In this document: positions 9,700 to 21,882 of the stretch, one piece after another | How positions within the stretch are numbered: the stretch's first letter is position 1 | Layout of the letters: every line of letters begins with the position of its first letter | NCBI GenBank assembly: GCA_951812925.1 | Contig: OX638368.1 | Location: 70,156,422 to 70,220,421 of the forward strand | Direction of reading: 5' to 3' | DNA length: 64,000 nt | DNA from: Calliopum simillimum | Lineage: Eukaryota > Arthropoda > Insecta > Diptera > Lauxaniidae | Program-made: the position numbers and the translations under genes | The notes under the pieces: generated by a model | Databases searched by the model: none | What the model saw: only the letters and a program-made list of their open reading frames with translations | Told to the model about the DNA's origin: nothing

Positions 9700-10860
9700 A
9701 CAATAATTAGGGGAAAGCTGAAAATCGGTACACCACTACAAATAATCTGTCAAAAGTTCCCGTTGATCCTATGTGAGCTACAAAAATTATTCAAGGTCAA
9801 AGGTCACTAAAAATAGTTTTTTGGAAATATCTCGCCAGCGGTTACTTCTAGAGCAAAATTGTTGTCTGCAATTTCGTAGCCAAAAAATTCAATTAAGTCG
9901 AAAAGAAGTGAGATGTTATCAAAATTTTGTAGAATGACTAGGTGGCAACCCTTAAAATTTATAATGAATTTTTATAAACTTTATCTAGGCGTTTTAAAAT
10001 TAAAATTTCTTTTTGTTTTAAAGTATATGGATTAAGCCAAATATACGAAAAAAAATCAGGTGGCAACCCTAAAAATGAATGTTGGACTGTTAAAGTTTAT
10101 ATTAACTTTTAAAAACTAAAATTTATTTTTTTGTATTTTGCTAAAAGCATTACTTAAAAAATACCATGTGACAGCCCTGAAAACGATAATGTGCGCAGTC
10201 GACGTAGCAACGGCAAAGCAAAGACCTTGCGGCATATTGTAAAATAATTTGAAAGTTGATTTAAGAATGATTTTCAAATCGCGATATCTCATGAACGGTA
10301 AGTCGGACGAAAAAAGTGTTCGGAGAGACCGTCATAGGGAATTGCATGTACAACAAAATGCATAAAAAAATGTTTCTTAGGGCACATCTTTTCGGAGATA
10401 ATTTAGAAAAACTGTTTTTTCCCAAATTTTAGGACTGTCAAAAGATGTCTCCTAAACTATACGTCGCACAAAAGAAAAACAACATGCAGTTTGTAAAGCA
10501 AGCAATTCCCTATAAAACGGTATTTTTACTTTTAACGTTTGACTCACCGTTCATGAGTTAATCAAATTTAAAGCTCAACACATCACCATGCGCATTCATA
10601 AGCGGCACGCATATTTTACTAATTTTTGCCTCAATTTAAATTAGGATATCTCCCGAACTATAAATCGCATGAAAACGAACTATGGAGCGTTTTTATAGGA
10701 GATTTTAAAAGCTACAAAATTGCAGACAAAAATGCTGGTGAGATATTTCCAAAAAAATATTTTTAGTGACCTTTGACCTTAAATAACTTTTTTAGCTCAC
10801 ATTCATTCCATAGTGTCAGCTCTATCTGTATATCCAATTTTAAAAAAATCAATGTAGTGG
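9700..10860. mobile_element. fold-back element, about 1.2 kb
   Basis: The arms mirror each other: 'aggtcaaaggtcactaaaaa' (about 9796) followed by 'ggaaatatctcgccagcg' is matched inverted at about 10735-10786. Nearer the centre, 'ctcatgaacggtaagtc' (10288) is mirrored by 'actcaccgttcatgag' (10542). The same inner motif occurs in the fold-back at 47752-48140. No coding potential. Confidence 0.65.
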
Positions 10861-11010
10861 TTTAGCCGTCAAAGCGTTTTTCCATTTAGGTGCGTGGTGC
10901 CCGCCCACTGAAATGCATAATGGTCATGTTATCATTCTTTAGTGTTAATCCTATCTCTATATCAAATTTCATAAAAATCGATGAAGTGGTTTAGCCGTGA
11001 GAGCGCCCAC
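10845..11010. repeat. 'tttagccgtgagagcg' repeat, two units
   Basis: Tandem units containing 'atcgatgaagtggtttagcc' and 'gtgagagcgcccac'. The inverse of this unit is tandemly repeated at 18030-18345. Confidence 0.6.
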
Positions 11011-11299
11011 TTTAAAAAAAAATACAATCCTATACACTGCACCCCCTCACAACCTTTCCAACAAATCAAACAAATCGGTTGAGAAAGAAACAGGGACTTA
11101 ACCGATTTCGTTTGCCTATTTACGGATATATATAGATTTAGGGTGCCCTCATACAAAAATACATTTTAAATTAGATTTCTTCGAAGACCACTTAATCGAT
11201 TCAAATGAAATAAGCACTACCTAGCTTTTAATTGAGAGGCTACACAACTTTTATTTAGTGTGAAAATCTTGAAAATCGCTTCGTCGATTAATGGAATTA

Positions 11300-11455
11300 T
11301 ATGGGCGGTGGGCGTTTTTGTGACCGATTTTTCTTATTTTCAATCCCACGAATCAACTTTTACGACCGAGGCAGTGTACAAAATTGCATCGAATTATTTT
11401 GTTTAGTTTTGCGTTTGCGTTACAAAAGGAAGGACAAAGTGAATATACAATGGGA
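11300..11455 (+). repeat. fragment of the 6869-7640 repeat family
   Basis: The 'gggcggtgggcg' start, 'ttttcaatcccacgaatcaa' and 'ggaaggacaaagtgaatata' are diverged matches to 7335-7612. The terminal repeat is missing, so it is a truncated copy. Confidence 0.7.
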
Positions 11456-12689
11456 TAATGCAACCAAATTTCGCACAAAGACTAGGGATGGTCAGAACAA
11501 AAACGAGCTATTTTCGGACAAGAAGGCGTGACACGTGGAAAAACTAGTGGAATTTGAGCAAGAGGGCGCACAATGGGAGACTGTGGCCATAAATAGGTAA
11601 AATTTGAAAGTGCTATGGATTTAAAAAAATTTTACGCCAATCGTCAGATATTACTTAGGGATGGAAAAAAAAGTATAAAATTTTAAAATTTTCTTTTGCT
11701 TTAGTTTCACAGTGGGCTCAAAGTTGGACTTTAAATAGCAAAAATGCTCTATGGAAGTTTTTATATTAGAAAGTACTGGATAAACGCTCTAGTTAATTTG
11801 TTTTAAGCCGGATGCACTTATGTAGTACATCGTTAGAAAAAATTTTGTTTCTACTTTGTTAAAAATAACCTATTTTTTTTTTCAGATTTTATCTGAATTA
11901 AAGTGATTTTTCAAATATTAAAAAAAAAATGGTAAAAATTAGTACTGCGACATCGACATCGATGTTGATGAAACATCGATGTTGTGCAAGAACATCGACT
12001 GTTTTTAACATCGATGTTTAAAGTTCGATTTTTTTGCAAAATCGATTTTTTGCCTCGATGTTTTTATTCGATGTTTTCACAAATTTCATTTGCACAAATT
12101 TTGTTTTCACAAGTTTTGTTTGTACAATTTTTGCTTAGACAATTCGCATTCAAAATTGGAACTACTTACTATTAAGGATGTGCAAAGAGCTGTTCGAACC
12201 TTTTCGAGAATTCCGTCGTTTGTTTGCTCGTTTGTTCGAATGTTCGTAGCTTGCAACTTGTTTGCCAACTGCTTCGCTTTTGTTGCACAGGCTACTGTGA
12301 ACGCAACGTTACAGCCAACACATTGGCCTGCTTGTATCATACAAGTTGTGTGCAGGCCCGGATTTAAGCTTATTGTTGGCTTTGGTTAGATAAAATGTTT
12401 AAGTAATTTTTGTGTAAACGATGTTTCTGTTGAATACTTTTTCACATTCTTTGGCGCGTTTCCTTTTGTCTATGGAAAAGTGATTGGGAAACGATTCCAT
12501 GCATCTATGGAAAGGTTTTTAAAAAACAGATATTTTTAGGGTTTTGTTAAAACCATACTTTTCACCCTAAATTCAATTTTTTAGTTTAGAAAATGCTCTG
12601 TTAAAATTTTTTAAAACTTTCGGGGCTGCCAACTATTTTTTTTTTTTTTTCTTTTTTGTAAATTTTCCTTAATAATATAATACGTATAT

Positions 12690-13580
12690 AAAAAAATTTA
12701 ATTTTAATTTTAAAAAGCTTAGATTAACTTTTTAAAAATCCTACATATATTTTTAGGGTTGCCACCTGGTTATTTTCTGAAATTTTGTTAAAATCACGCT
12801 TGTGACTAAATTGAATTTTGAATAAGAAACTAAAAATTTAGGGTTGCCATATTTGGGTTGCCAGACTTTTTTCGCAAAATTGAGTTTCTTGTTAAGTTTT
12901 TTTATTGAAAAGTTATTTTTTCGACCCTGATTTTTTTAATAAAATCAAAATTTTCTTTCAATAAATTGCTGAGACCATAATTTTCTCTCTACAAATTGAC
13001 ATCTTGGGTCCAAAAACAACGAAACATTTAATTTTAGTCTTAAAAAGCTTAGATTAACTTTTTAAAAATCCTACATATATTTTTAGGGTTGCCACCTGGT
13101 TATTTTCTGAAATTTTGTTAAAATCACGCTTGTGACTAAATTGAATTTTTTGAATTTTGAATAAGAAACTAAAAATTTAGGGATGCCATATTAGAGTTGC
13201 CAGACGTTTTTTCGTTATCTGTACAATCTGTAGCTATCTGACCGTTCCTGAAACCAAGAATTCCAATTTAGTCACAAAAAGTATGATTTTAACAATTTTT
13301 CAGAAAATAACAGGTGGCAACCCTAAAAATATATACTGGATTTTTAAAAGTTTGTATAAGCGTTTTGAGACTAAAATCAAATTTTGTATTTTTTTAAATA
13401 TATGGCTTAGGAAAAATTTACAAAAAAAAACTAGATGGCAACCCTTAAGTTTTTCTACAGTTTTTAAAAAGTTTATCTGAGCGTTACCTATACTTAAAAT
13501 TTGAATTTAGTCAAAAAAGTATGATTTTATTGTAACAAAATTTCAGAAAATAATCAGGTGGCAACCCTTAAAATATATGT
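12690..13580. repeat. direct and inverted copies of a 'gggttgccacctgg' repeat
   Basis: A unit of about 170 bp at 12690-12860 is repeated directly at 13028-13200 at very high identity (shared 'aaatcacgcttgtgactaaa'). Shorter inverted copies lie at 13255-13330 and 13503-13580. Confidence 0.75.
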
Positions 13581-13741
13581 TAGGTTTTTTAAAAAAAACG
13601 TTTCTCAAAATATTTTTCGTTGCATGAAAATTTAAAAATGAAATGAAAAATTTAATCTATTAAAAGAAAAAAATTTGTTTCATTGAATTCAATGAAACTT
13701 AAATGGAAATTTTTACTTTTAATAGATTTAGTGATAATAAC

Positions 13742-14235
13742 GGTATTCACGAAGTAGGGCAGCCAGTGTGGCAAAAGGGTAGAAGAGCAAATCTGCTCTA
13801 AAAAACAACAAAATACATTAAAGAAATTTAGCTACAAGTTAGTTTTTTTGCTACACAAAACCCTTGAGTAAATTTGAATAGCTTTTCTACTACAGCAAAA
13901 TGTGTCAGAATTATGTTGACATTTGTTTTTAAATAAAATTATTTTTTTTTTTTTTTTTGCAAATTATAACAAAATGAACCGGCAAAAGGAAAAGCATAAA
14001 GCAATAAAGACACTAAAAACACCCTTGGACTTTTTTCATTCTTCCATGGTAGGTATTTTCATAAGTTTTGATTCATTAATGTTGATACTAAATTTTTTTT
14101 ATTTTTTAAAAGTAAACAAAATCCAGCTGATTTTGTAGCTCTTTAGCAATGATGCTACACAGCCGTTCGCTAATTTAGCTCAGACTGTGATTTTTAGCTA
14201 ATCTGCCCTCCCAGCTGCGCTACTTCGTGAATACC
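13742..14235. mobile_element. MITE with GGTATTCACGAAGTAG ends
   Basis: Inverted ends GGTATTCACGAAGTAGGGCAGC (13742-13763) and its near complement (14214-14235). About 494 bp, without transposase. I could not define a target duplication. The end resembles that of the element at 45371-45782. Confidence 0.7.
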
Positions 14236-14239
14236 ACTA

Positions 14240-15600
14240 ATGATACATTTTTCATTACCAGCAAATCAATTTTTTGATAGTAAAAAAATTTAAATATCAA
14301 GAAATTTAGTCGAATTTTTATTGAAGATTGATAACTAAATTTGGTAATAATGAAAAACTGTCCACTATCACTAAATGCATTTTCTGATAATGAAATGTTT
14401 TAAAATGGAAAATTTTTTCACTTGCACTGAAATTTGTGAAAAATTAATTTTATTGCAAAACCCCAAGTCTGTTTATAGAGCATACATTTTCAACAAAAAA
14501 GTTCTTTATAGTTTATATCGTAGGATTTACTGATTTCATCAAAAAGCTTTCGATATAAAAAATAATTGAAATCTCATTGTTCACAAATCGTTACTATATG
14601 TTTAAGATGATATCGTAGTGTTAGTACTGAAACAAGACAAGTTCTTATTTCATGTTTTGAGTAAAAACTGTTTTAGGTTCTTTGGATTTCGTTTTTGTAT
14701 TGGATTCTGAAATTATCTGCTTTTTTTTCATGAAGTACATTTCAAAATTTTTCTTTCATGTGTGCTTAAATCAAAATATCAAAAATGTAGATGTCCAGTT
14801 TTAGTATTAACCCTACAATATTGAAAACTATGTTAATAAATCAGCTTTACTTATATTTATACATTTATCTATGTATACTAAGAAGGAACTTATCTATTTA
14901 AAATTATACTGCAAAGGACGTCAATAAATCAGTATTTTCATTATCTGAAGATGGTTGTATTTCATAAAGTATGAATTATGTGCAAGTAACATATTTACAT
15001 ATGTACTATAGTACTTGTGTTGCATTAAATGCAAAAGATAATTATATATTAGTCCCCAAAACTTTAATATTGCAAATCAACTGAGTATTGCAAAATTCAA
15101 AAAGGATATCAGAGACAAAAATTAAGGCTTTTTAGCTATAAAATTATCAAATTGAAAATTTTTAAAATATTGTTAAACACATGCAAGTATAGTAAAAAAA
15201 TGTAAGTTTTCAATAAGGAAAAAAAGTATAAAAAGTATTTAAGTGACCTGGTCTATGAAAAGGGTCCTTAGGTGTCAAAAAAAAAATTTTAGAATTTTTT
15301 GCCGATTCGCATAGAATTGACCTTTGATAGTTGTTAACCACCTGTTTTCTCGAAAACTTATTTTTATCATCAACCAGGTCACATATACTTAAAGTTTCGT
15401 TAAAATAATGACATTTTTTTAGCTACATATTTGTAAAGATATTCAAATAGTTATGGCTGCTATAATTTAAAATTAAAGTGAAATATTTAAATAAATACAA
15501 AAATTTGCAATATTTTCCATTTATAAATGTATTTAGTTTTAGTGTTCCATGTTCTAAATAAAATTTGAGAGAAATTTGATTCATTTTGTCAGAGTTTTCA
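14240..15600. other. AT-rich stretch, no gene seen
   Basis: No gene. A small inverted repeat around 'agtgacctggtctat' (15240) and 'atcaaccaggtcacat' (15370) encloses about 120 bp; nothing else is supported. Confidence 0.5.
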
Positions 15601-15734
15601 ACGTATTAAAAAAGTAATCGATGCCGACAAAAATCGATCTTTTTTTGGCGATGTTTTCTAGACATCGATGTTTAATTCAGAAAACATCGATGTTCAAAAA
15701 ATCGATGTTTTCCGGTCGATGTCGCAACTCTAGT

Positions 15735-16235
15735 AAAAATGGAAAAATTGCAAACTTTGACAGTAAAAAAAAAAATACATTTTCTGATTTTCATTATTTT
15801 TCAATATATTATTTGGCCACGTATGCTTAATCGAAATGCAAAGTCCCTGCTGCCTTTTCTGAGAACTTTTTTTTTATGAACTTTTCATATTGTAGTTATT
15901 GACGGGACAAAATAAATTGACTTTTTTGGAACGCTATTTTTAATTCGTTTGCATCGAGATATGTCAAAATAGCATTTTGGCAAAAAGTACAAGCATTTAG
16001 CTTTTAAAAAAACAGTTGCTTGAGTTTTTATATATAATACGTGAGTTATGGTGATTTTTCGAAAATTTAAGCTCAAAAAGCCAAAATCGATAAATTTTGA
16101 AAATTTTGACATTAAAAAAAAAAAATACATTTTCTGATTTTCATTATTTTCCAACATAATATGTGGCCAAGTATGCTTAATCGAAATGCAAAGTCCCTAC
16201 TGCCTTTTTGAGAACTTTTTTTTCTAGGAATTTTT
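15735..16235 (+). repeat. tandem duplication of about 350-bp period
   Basis: 'cattttctgattttcattat' and 'atgcttaatcgaaatgcaaa' with 'gtccctrctgcctttt' occur at 15778-15870 and again at 16130-16220 at high identity. Confidence 0.75.
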
Positions 16236-16429
16236 TCCTGTTGCAGTTTTTGAGAAAACAAACTATTTTTATTTGTTTATATTCTTCAACGTTTTGCAAC
16301 AGATTTATCAATTTTAAGCTTACAGTCTGCTTAAATTCGGAAGATGCTTTTTTTTAACGAAAGGGTAGTAGGTAAGGGGTATATTTCTCCTCTTTCAGCC
16401 CCTTGGAAATTGCCCTCTCTTTACTTGGA

Positions 16430-16925
16430 CATACCATAATGAAGCATTTTACCAAATCTTATAATTTGCGCCAAGTAGCGTTAGTAATATGACAAATTTT
16501 ATTTTCGTAGGGCGTGGCACTGCCCATTTTTTTATTAAAAATTTTTTTCCAAATGCCCTTTGCATATGTACCAGATTTTGTCTATCTACGTTAAGCAGTT
16601 TCTGAGATATGATGAATCAGCATTCAGAGGGGCGTGGCACCGCCCACTTTTCTAGTGAGAACTGTTTGTTCTAATTGTCTTAGTATATGTACCCAATTAT
16701 ATCTAAGTGCGGCAAATATTGTCAGAGAAATAATGAATTTTTTTTTGAGATCGTGGCACCACCCATTTTTCTAGTGAATATTATTTGTCCTGATGATTTT
16801 TACATGTTTACCAAATCTCATTTATCTGCGTCAAAGGGTTTCGGAGATATTATTAGCTGATTTTTTGGGGGGCGTGGCACCGCCCACTTTTTTAGCATAT
16901 CACTTAGCCTTTTTATGTACTAACA
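16430..16925. repeat. diverged tandem repeat, about 120-bp period
   Basis: Four units each contain 'ggcgtggcaccgcccacttt' or a close variant (about 16510, 16632, 16752, 16871), with related spacer text such as 'tttaccaaatct'. Confidence 0.7.
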
Positions 16926-17216
16926 CAACGTAACAACTTCTTTAAAAACGGTTAGTTAGTTTCCGAGTCAATAGCGGACAAATTAACAAACAAACAAAAT
17001 ATAGTTTTTATAAAGTAAATTTTCGTTTATTTCGCATAACTTGAAAACTATAAAAGGTATCTCAGAATTTTTAACATTTTGAAATTAGCGGGGTCAAGTT
17101 ATTTAAAATTGATACCAATTTTGAAAAAAAATTCCGACCGAGCCCTAACTTTGTATGGGAGGTAAGCGTGTTCGTCGGCGGATTTTGTTCGTATTCGCAG
17201 AATTTTATTATTTTAA

Positions 17217-17922
17217 GGAGACATTCGCTTTTGTAATTGAAAACAAAAAAACACTTTTTAAAAATTTTATTATGAAAAAACTATTATGTTTATTGACAAA
17301 ATTTCTTTTTGACATTGTTAAATATTGTCTAAAAAATGTGAAAAAATTTATTTCTTTTTATTTTTAGTTTCCCTTGGCTGCTGTAGAGGGCGTCATCCAA
17401 AAGTTACTTTTCAAACTGGTAGGACATTTTTCTCCAAACCTACTCGACCGATTTTAAAAAACCAAAGAGCATTCGATTACTCATAAAAAATATTAAACAA
17501 TAAGCCTCTGAAAGTTTTGAAAAATACTCCCCCCCCTTTTTTTTACGGGGCATTTTTTGAGGGTAAGTCCCTCAATTTTTTCGCATTTTTCATAAATATT
17601 CATACAAAAACAAATATAAAAAAGTATGAATTTTAAAGGCTTATTGTATAGTTTTGAGTCTCAAGAATTAAATCCATTTTGAATTTTTCAAAAATCTGTT
17701 ACAGGAGGTCTACAACATGTCCTACCGTTTAAAAAGTAACTTTTGGATGACGCCTTCTACAGCAGCCAAGGGAAACTAAAAATAAAAAAAAAATGTTTTT
17801 CATATTTTTTAGACAATATTTAACAATCTCCAAAAGAAATTTTGTCAATAAATATAATAGTTTTTTCATAATAAAATTTTTAAAAAGTGTTTTTTGTTTC
17901 AATTACAAAAGCGAATGTCCCC
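17217..17922. mobile_element. piggyBac-like fold-back MITE, copy A
   Basis: Flanked by TTAA (17213-17216, 17923-17926). The ends GGAGACATTCGC / GCGAATGTCCCC are followed by arms that mirror each other for about 250-300 bp, including 'gtttcccttggctgctgtag'. TTAA flanks and G-rich ends fit piggyBac-type non-autonomous elements. No transposase. Copies B and C lie at 46735 and 53228. Confidence 0.8.
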
Positions 17923-18029
17923 TTAATGTAACAACCATCTGTACGAAATTTTAATAGCCTAGCTCTATTATTACTATATATGACCGCCATTCCATACAAA
18001 ACCTCCCATTGTGGGGCGTGACAAAAAAA

Positions 18030-18345
18030 CGCTTTCACGGCTAAGCCGCTGCATCGATTTATATGAAATTTAGTGCAGAGAGAGGTTTAGCACCTAGGAA
18101 CTATAATTATGTTTTTAATTGGGCGGTACTACGCACCTAAATGGAAAAAAACGCTCTCACGGCTAAAAAACTGCATCGATTTCTATCAAATTTGATATGG
18201 AGATAGGGTTAGCATTAAGGAACTATATCATGACCATTATGTTTTAAAGTGGGCAGAGCCACCCCCAAAATGCATGGAAAAAGCTCTCACGGCTAAACCA
18301 CTGCATCGATTTTTATGAAATGGTATGGAGATAGGGTTAACACTA
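18030..18345. repeat. tandem 'cacggctaaaccactgcatcg' type repeat
   Basis: Three units of about 115 bp, each with 'cacggctaaaccactgcatc' or a variant and a 'gagatagggttagc' block. It is the inverse orientation of 10845-11010. Confidence 0.7.
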
Positions 18346-18494
18346 AGGAACAATAATACGACCTTTATGTTTTGAAGAAGGGCTTTTCTACGCCCATAAA
18401 GAGGAAATATACAGGTGAGGTAACTGATTAGAATTTGTTTGCTAAAGTTAACACTTGGGGGGTCTTTTTTAAGTCAAATCGAAAGGTCCGAATT

Positions 18495-18815
18495 TCGGCC
18501 ACAAGGCACACTCTAGTTCTATCAAATATATCGGCATCGGCATCTCTGGAGCCCTGATGTCAACCTCTTCGGAATCCTTGACGCGGAGTAAGTGCAGTCT
18601 GCTGACCAGAGTTGTGGCTGGTCATTGTGTAATTTTGCATCATGCCTTTAAATCGGGTATAGTCTCCAACAACTAGTGCAGAAACTGTCACGACCCTGAT
18701 GAGAAAACAATTGTACATGCCATTCTTTGGCAAGAACTAGACTAAAATGCTTTGGCCAGTCGTTTTTCAACTCCTTAAAGGAACTCACAAAAATTCACCT
18801 AAGTGACATCAAAAG
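18495..18815 (+). pseudogene. LINE ORF2 C-terminal fragment
   Basis: With stops, the plus strand reads '..LLTRVVAGHCVILHHAF' followed by 'CRNCHDPDEKTIVHAI'. This matches the post-RNase H tail of I/R1-type LINE polyproteins (LTGHC..., CR.C.D..E...H). No reverse transcriptase accompanies it. Confidence 0.5.
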
Positions 18816-18829
18816 TAGAGCTGTCGGAT

Positions 18830-19062
18830 CACGTGAATTCGTACTACACGTGATCACGTGAATTCACGAACAGGGGTACGAAATCACGTACCCCCAAATC
18901 ACGTAAATTTGAGGTTCGCAAAGGTACGTGAATTTGGTAAAGTTCGTACCTTTGATACGAACTTCGTACCTCGTACTTTTCGTACCTCGAACTTCGTACT
19001 TTTCGTACCTCGTGCTTCGTACTTTTCGTACCTCGTACTTCGTACTTTTCGTACCCCATTTG
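18830..19062. repeat. 'cgtacctcgtacttcgtactt' minisatellite
   Basis: Short repeats of 'ttcgtacctcgtactt' and 'ttcgtacttttcgtacc' (18955-19058), preceded by palindromic 'cacgtgatcacgtg' blocks (18848-18861). Open frames on both strands come from the repeat. Confidence 0.85.
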
Positions 19063-19074
19063 AGATAGTACGGA

Positions 19075-19662
19075 TATGCCACGCCCACTATTTAACGATT
19101 GATCGAAAAAAAATTTAACACGTTATATCTCGAAAACTATGGACGCTATTTCCATGAAATTTGGTAGGTAGGTGCACCACATAATTATCATCCGCTGACC
19201 AAAAAATCGGCGTGATCGGACAATGCCACGCCTACTTTTTAACGATTCAAAGAATCGGCACTTTAAAACGCTATATCTCCCAAAATATAAAAGCTATTTC
19301 GATGAAATTTGATAGGTAGGTGCTCCACATAATTATCATCCGCTGACCAAAAAGTGGGCGTGATCGGACAATGCCACGCCTACTTTTTAACGATTCAAAG
19401 AATCGGCACTTTCATACGCTATATCTCCCAAAATATAAAAGCTATTTCGATGAAATTCGATAGATAGGTGCACCACATAATTATCATCCGCTGACCAAAA
19501 AGTGGGCGTGATCGGACAATGCCACGCCTACTTTTTAACGCTTCAAAGAATCGGCACTTTAAAACACTATATCTCCTAAAACATACGAGCTATTTCGATG
19601 AAATTACATAGGTAGGTGCTCCACATAATTAGCATTCGCTGACCAAAAAGTGGGCGTGATCG
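19075..19662. repeat. satellite, about 148-bp unit, running into a gap
   Basis: Four units with 'ccacataattatcatccgct' at about 19178, 19326, 19474 and 19622 and 'atgccacgcctactttttaa' between them. The array is truncated by the N run. Confidence 0.9.
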
Positions 19663-19862
19663 NNNNNNNNNNNNNNNNNNNNNNNNNNNNNNNNNNNNNN
19701 NNNNNNNNNNNNNNNNNNNNNNNNNNNNNNNNNNNNNNNNNNNNNNNNNNNNNNNNNNNNNNNNNNNNNNNNNNNNNNNNNNNNNNNNNNNNNNNNNNNN
19801 NNNNNNNNNNNNNNNNNNNNNNNNNNNNNNNNNNNNNNNNNNNNNNNNNNNNNNNNNNNNNN
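19663..19862. other. assembly gap of 200 N
   Basis: Exactly 200 N, probably an arbitrary length, immediately after a tandem array, so a collapsed satellite is the likely cause. Frames crossing it are meaningless. Confidence 0.98.
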
Positions 19863-20164
19863 AACCATTTTTGTGCTCCTTTTCAATACTCGGTGCTTCT
19901 TTGCAATTTTTCAAACAAAAAACATGTGTAATAAATTAAAATTTTAAATATTGGCTAGTATGTGTACTGCTGAATAACTTTGCAGTGTACGTACTACACA
20001 AAGGCTTTAAACGAAAACGAACACTTACAATACATATTTGAAAAATTCTCAGTAAGTGAATGAGCGATAATTTGGAAAACAAGTAATTGGAAAGAAATAT
20101 GGACAAGTTAGTGGAAAAGTTTTTATTTTTCTGCAATTAAATCAACGAATTTTATCCCTTTAGG

Positions 20165-20770
20165 TTAGGTTAGGTTGCGAGGGCATCGTCGGCTTATATA
20201 TAAGTCAAATTCCACTTTGACCATTCTGCTGGTCCATTGTGATCCGTCTCTAAATACGGTCGCTGTCTCCACACCATCTTCAAAGATCGTCAGTCTCAAA
20301 CCTCATCTGTCCCAACTGCCTGCATAACGTATTTTACCCTGTAACTACTGCTATAAATGACTTAATTTCACTATTGCTGCATTTAAGAAGCAATTTAGTA
20401 AACCTTATCTTAACTCCTCAACATCTCCAAAACCATTTTATCTGAAATTTTCTTCCAATCGTGTGAGATTGGTAGTTTAACGATATGATTAATATTTTCC
20501 GTGGGCAATAATGAGCCGCTCCTAGCTAACTCATCTGCCTTTTTTTTCATTTCCTTGAATAATTTTATGAATGGGTACCCAGCACAGTTCTAAATTGTAT
20601 TGTTCGTTAAGAACCTGAAGCTCTTTGCGACAACGGCTGACTACCTCAGATCTTTTATTCTCATCGATATCAACCTTGCCGCCTCTGCTATCGCAAATAT
20701 TTACGCTTTAAATACTGAGCAATTGTCAGATATTCTTTGCCTTTAAAACAGGTTTATAGTTAAAGCAAAA
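20165..20770 (-). pseudogene. LINE RNase H domain and 3' end, decayed
   Basis: On the minus strand, 'VSRCRKELQVLNEQYNLELC' is followed by 'WVPIHKIIQGNEKKADELAR', matching the RNase H pattern 'W.PGH.GI.GNE.ADELA' with changes at key positions. Then come 'LPISHDWKK' and 'MVWRQRPYLETDHNGPAEW', typical of the end of I-type LINE polyproteins. The fragment ends in a GGTTAGGTTAGGTT stretch (plus strand, 20162). Several stops. Confidence 0.65.
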
Positions 20771-21710
20771 AAAAAATCTGCGAACTCCTCTGATGCTAGC
20801 ATATCACCAGAAACTGTAAAGCCCGTGGAGGTGAATAATATTAGATGTGTTGCAGTACTCAGCAACAAAAGAGCACAAAAAATTGGATAGTTTCGTTTGG
20901 ATCGATTCACAAATAGGTCTAAAAAATGGAGCAAAGTTGCTTTGCAAATATTCCCAAGACAAGACATGGGTTCAAAATTTAATTTCAACGTTGTGATGAG
21001 TTTGAAAAATAAACCTGACATCTTTAAGGCTGGCAAAATTTTGAGTACCAATAATAATGTAATCAAAGCGTGTGAGCTCCAAACAATAATGTTTTTAATT
21101 CAGCATAACTTGCATTTTCGTTGATAACCGACCTAACAGCCTTAATAAAAAAGGTAGCAAACGATTCAGATATATCCAAAAATTTGCAATGCGCGAAAAC
21201 AAAAACGGTCACTGAATTGATTTTGGAAGATGGTTTGGATGAACTGACCCAAATTTTGAGATCGCTGAAGTTTCGCTGATTATTGATGAAGCAACACATG
21301 TTAGTTCAGAGAAATATTTAGTTTTATTGGTTCGCTACTTCGAATTTTCTCAAGGAAAAGTAAGAGACCGGTTTTTGGGTTTAATTCAACTTAAAAAATG
21401 CTCATCAAAACAATTTATGAATCGATTTCAAATTGTTTAATAAATGCAGAGATTCCCTTGGAAAATCTTATTGGCTTCGCATCCGACAACGCTTTTGCTA
21501 TGATGGGAGACAATTCAAGGGTAAAAACCTTGTTACAACAGGATATACTAGAATTATATGTAGTGGGATGTACATGTCACTCTCCGCATTTATATTCCGT
21601 AGACGCACCAAAAAAGATTCCTCATCATTAAGAAGCACTGGCATGATTGATATCGTCATATGTATTCTGTCAGCTTGTAAGAAATCGAACATGTTATCAT
21701 AGTACTCCCC
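20770..21710 (+). pseudogene. hAT/ZBED-type transposase relic
   Basis: The plus strand reads, with stops and frameshifts: a 'SDASISPETVKP' linker; 'LIIDEATHVSSEKYLVLLVR' (the 'DE.TD.S..K' region of the RNase H-like fold); 'GKVRDRFLGL'; then 'IPLENLIGFASDNAFAMMGD' (the second catalytic block, 'SDGA..M.G') and 'ELYVVGCTCHSPHL'. This order is that of the hAT family found as ZBED/ZMYM-like host genes. The rest, including the insertion and dimerisation domain, is missing. The protein once cut and rejoined DNA; this copy is dead. Confidence 0.75.
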
Positions 21711-21882
21711 ATTAGCACAAAATACTCCCCAAAAATCTAAAAATGAGTACCGAGATTTTTTTGAAACGACATCACTGGCAAGCTTTCAGATCAGATTTTT
21801 AGAGCTGTTCACACATACGATTAGGCCTTTTTATATTAGCCCCTTTTACATTATCAGTTAAGCCATCAAACTGGCCATCAAT

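Larger units (their letters stand above)
11942..15735. mobile_element. candidate element with ATCGATGTT-rich inverted ends
   Basis: The left end has 'gcgacatcgacatcgatgtt' and five or more copies of (A)CATCGATGTT (11946-12075). The right end (15605-15735) has the same motif array, ending 'ggtcgatgtcgcaac'. The ends are inverted to each other. About 3.5 kb of AT-rich DNA and nested repeats lies between. Whether both arrays belong to one insertion is inference; each could be a separate short element. Confidence 0.4.

Noticed and set aside
18690..18720. CTGATGAGAAAAC as another hammerhead core
   Set aside because: No stem II, and it lies in LINE coding text ('DPDEKT').
18844..19118. Frames of 71-86 codons on both strands
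   Set aside because: Translation of a Tyr/Arg-type minisatellite; composition is explained by the repeat.
19576..19931. Frames of 85-112 codons crossing the N run
   Set aside because: Mostly undefined residues from the gap.
20743..21066. A 107-codon minus-strand frame
   Set aside because: The opposite strand carries the hAT transposase relic; this frame has no family features.
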